A DNA stretch of 37,925 bases, taken from contig DDTN01000007.1 in NCBI GenBank assembly GCA_002344355.1, forward strand, positions 1,178-39,102, read 5' to 3'. The position numbers and the translations under genes are program-made. The notes under the pieces were generated by a model. That model worked only from the letters and a program-made list of their open reading frames with translations. It was not told the DNA's origin and made no database searches. The stretch comes from Proteobacteria bacterium UBA2363. Its GTDB lineage: Bacteria; Pseudomonadota; Gammaproteobacteria; Xanthomonadales; UBA2363. Below are positions 36,297 through 37,925 of the stretch, piece by piece. Position 1 is the first letter of the stretch; each line of letters starts with the position of its first letter.

Positions 36297-37673
36297 ATGG
36301 CCAACCCCGCCGACCTGGTCCGCCGCCTGCGCGAACTGCTCCCCGTGCAGGCGCTGCGCACCGACCCGGCCGACCGCCTCGCCTACGGCTACGACAATTC
36401 CCGCCGCCAGGGCATGCCGTGCGCGGTCGCCCTGCCGGAACGCCGCGAACAGGTGGTGGCGATCGTCCAGGCCTGCCGGGACACCGGTGTCCCGCTGACC
36501 GCGCGCGGCCGCGGCACCGGCACCACCGGCGCCGCGGTGCCCGCCGACGATGCGCTGGTGCTGTCGTTCGAGCGCATGGACGCGATCGTGGCGATCGACC
36601 CGGCGCGACGCCTGGCCATCGTCGAACCGGGCGTGCTCAACGGCGACCTGCAGGCGGCGGCGGCGGCGCACGGCTTCTTCTGGCCGCCCGACCCGACCAG
36701 CGCGCCCTGGTCGACGGTGGGCGGCAACCTTGCCTGCAACGCCGGTGGGCCGCGCACGGTCAAGTACGGCGCCAGCCGCGACAACGTGCTGGCGGTGACC
36801 GCGGTCGACGGCCGCGGTCGCCTGTTCGACACCGCCCGGCCCCTGGCCAAGCAGGCGATGGGCTACGACCTGGCGCGCCTGCTGGTCGGCAGCGAGGGCA
36901 CCCTGGCGCTGATCGTCGAGGCGACGCTACGCCTGCTGCCCTGCCCGGAGGCCAGCCGGGCGCTGGCGGCCAGCTTCCGCGACGTCGCCGCCGCGGCACG
37001 GGCGGTGACCCGGATCATGGCGCAGCCGGCGACGCCGTCGGCGCTGGAGTTCCTCGACGGCAAGTCGCTGGCGCTGGCCCGCGCCCGCGCCGGCGACGCG
37101 GTGCCGGCGGCCGGTGCCCTGCTGCTGATGGAGGTCGACGGCCCGGCGTCTTCGCTGGACGACCAGGTCGAGGCCCTGCGCGCGGCCGCCTCGGTCGATG
37201 GCCTGCTGCGCTTCCAGGCCGCCGCCGACGGCGCCGGGCGCGAGTTGCTGTGGGCGGCGCGCAAGGCGCTGTCACCGGCGCTGCGCGCGGTGGCGCCGAA
37301 GAAGATCAACGAGGACGTGGTGGTGCCGGTGCCGCGGCTGCCGGAACTGACCGCGTTCCTGGACGTGCTGGAGGCCGAGAGCGGCATCGCCATCGTCTGC
37401 TTCGGCCATGCCGGCAACGGCAACCTGCACGTCAACCTGATGTACGACCCGGCCGACCCGGCACAGGCCGCGGCCGCGCCGGTGGCCCTGAGGCGACTGT
37501 TCGAGCAGGTGCTCGCCCTGGGCGGCAGCCTGTCCGGCGAACATGGCATCGGCCTGGACAAGCGGCCGTTCATGCCGCAGGCACTCGACCCGGTGGCGCT
37601 GTCGCTGATGGCGGGGATCCGCCAGGCCTTCGATCCCGACGGCATCCTCAATCCCGGCAAGCTGCTGCCCTGA
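36297..37673 (+). CDS. FAD-linked oxidase (GlcD / D-lactate dehydrogenase type)
   Basis: 458-aa flavoprotein of the vanillyl-alcohol-oxidase fold, expected to oxidise a D-2-hydroxy acid such as glycolate or D-lactate. The N-terminal FAD-binding domain has LTARGRGTGTTGAAVP, the WSTVGGNLACNAGGPRTVKYG stretch (about residues 139-159) and LVGSEGTLALIVEATLRLLP. The C-terminal substrate domain has EDVVVPV, CFGHAGNGNLHVNLMYD and LSGEHGIGLDKRPFM, with the metal-binding histidines intact. No glcE or glcF neighbours are seen, so it may act alone. It starts 2 bp after yraN, giving a probable lpoA-yraN-oxidase operon. Substrate uncertain. Confidence 0.9.
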   Translation: MANPADLVRRLRELLPVQALRTDPADRLAYGYDNSRRQGMPCAVALPERREQVVAIVQACRDTGVPLTARGRGTGTTGAAVPADDALVLSFERMDAIVAIDPARRLAIVEPGVLNGDLQAAAAAHGFFWPPDPTSAPWSTVGGNLACNAGGPRTVKYGASRDNVLAVTAVDGRGRLFDTARPLAKQAMGYDLARLLVGSEGTLALIVEATLRLLPCPEASRALAASFRDVAAAARAVTRIMAQPATPSALEFLDGKSLALARARAGDAVPAAGALLLMEVDGPASSLDDQVEALRAAASVDGLLRFQAAADGAGRELLWAARKALSPALRAVAPKKINEDVVVPVPRLPELTAFLDVLEAESGIAIVCFGHAGNGNLHVNLMYDPADPAQAAAAPVALRRLFEQVLALGGSLSGEHGIGLDKRPFMPQALDPVALSLMAGIRQAFDPDGILNPGKLLP

Positions 37674-37751
37674 GCGCGCCTGGTCTGGCTTCCGGCAACG
37701 GAGCGCCGCCAGCTTCCGTCCGGCGGCTCCGCGCTTGCCCTCTCCCCCCCG

Positions 37752-37778
37752 CCCCTCTCCCGCTTCGCGGGCGAGGGG
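37752..37778. repeat. Stem-loop element after the oxidase gene (REP-like or terminator)
   Basis: CCCCTC-T-CCCGC (37752-37763) pairs with GCGGG-C-GAGGGG (37767-37778) around a TTC loop, with one mismatch. The stem starts 79 bp after the oxidase stop. The wording resembles interspersed CCCTCTCCCGC hairpins common between genes in Xanthomonadaceae; that comparison is from memory. It may end the lpoA-yraN-oxidase transcript. Confidence 0.55.
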
Positions 37779-37806
37779 AGCACATCACGCGTCCATACGC
37801 TTCAGG

Positions 37807-37925
37807 CTTCGCCCTGAGCGTTTCGCCCTGAGCGTTTCGCCCTGAGCGTTTCGCCCTGAGCGTTTCGCCCTGAGCGTTTCGCCCTGAGCGTTTCGCCCTG
37901 AGCGTTTCGCCCTGGGCGTTTCGCC
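37807..37925. repeat. 14-bp tandem repeat array running off the window
   Basis: The unit TTTCGCCCTGAGCG is repeated about 8.5 times: a first copy with C for T (37807-37820), six perfect copies (37821-37904), one with G for A (37905-37918) and a partial copy (37919-37925). Each junction contains GCGTTTCGC, a small inverted repeat. No gene covers it. Total length is unknown because the window ends inside it. Confidence 0.95.

Noticed and set aside
37807..37925. Reading the terminal repeats as a CRISPR array
   Set aside because: The units are directly adjacent with no unique spacers and are only 14 bp long; no cas genes are present.

Overview
This 37.9-kb window comes from a very GC-rich gammaproteobacterium, most likely of the Xanthomonadales/Lysobacterales. 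Three things point there: a complete division and cell wall (dcw) cluster that has no murD between mraY and ftsW, a MraZ with the start and core wording of xanthomonad MraZ, and a glyA-nrdR-ribDE-ribB-ribH-nusB-thiL-pgpA block with a RibB-RibA fusion whose RibA half is degenerate. The assignment rests on recognised proteins and gene order; no search was run.

Layout. (1) 1-15488, minus strand: one long dcw operon reading mraZ-rsmH-ftsL-ftsI-murE-murF-mraY-ftsW-murG-murC-ddlB-ftsQ-ftsA-ftsZ, with ftsZ cut by the window edge. Almost every gene overlaps the next by 1-11 bp. The only sizeable internal gap, between ftsA and ftsZ, holds two strong inverted repeats. Upstream of mraZ there is a good sigma70-type promoter followed by four GTGGN boxes at an exact 10-bp period, the expected MraZ self-repression site. 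(2) 15489-21027, plus strand: a structured AT-richer patch, an unrecognised secreted Cys-rich protein with an EF-hand-like loop, about 480 bp with no convincing gene, then a two-gene unit of a ThDP enzyme (acetolactate-synthase type) and an aldehyde dehydrogenase. (3) 21163-29220, minus strand: rnpB (RNase P RNA) and a housekeeping block, transcribed glyA, small membrane protein, nrdR, ribD, ribE, ribB/X, ribH, nusB, thiL, pgpA. A (G4N3)n tract lies at the start of nrdR. (4) 29340-33277: a TPR/GT41 (O-GlcNAc-transferase-like) protein on minus, divergent from ettA (ABC-F) on plus. (5) 33305-37673: rsmI on minus, divergent by only 28 bp from lpoA, followed by yraN and an FAD-linked oxidase on plus. 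(6) 37674-37925: a hairpin element and a 14-bp tandem repeat array that runs off the window.

How it fits together. The dcw genes make the UDP-MurNAc-peptide and lipid II precursors (MurC, E, F, Ddl, MraY, MurG) and the divisome (FtsL, I, W, Q, A, Z). LpoA, at the other end, is a lipoprotein activator of a peptidoglycan synthase. The rib block makes riboflavin, and thiL makes ThDP, the cofactor of the ThDP enzyme nearby. Much of the rest is ordinary core genome. The parts most worth a second look are the murD gap, the MraZ operator, the orphan secreted protein, the ThDP/ALDH pair, the G-tract at nrdR and the terminal minisatellite.
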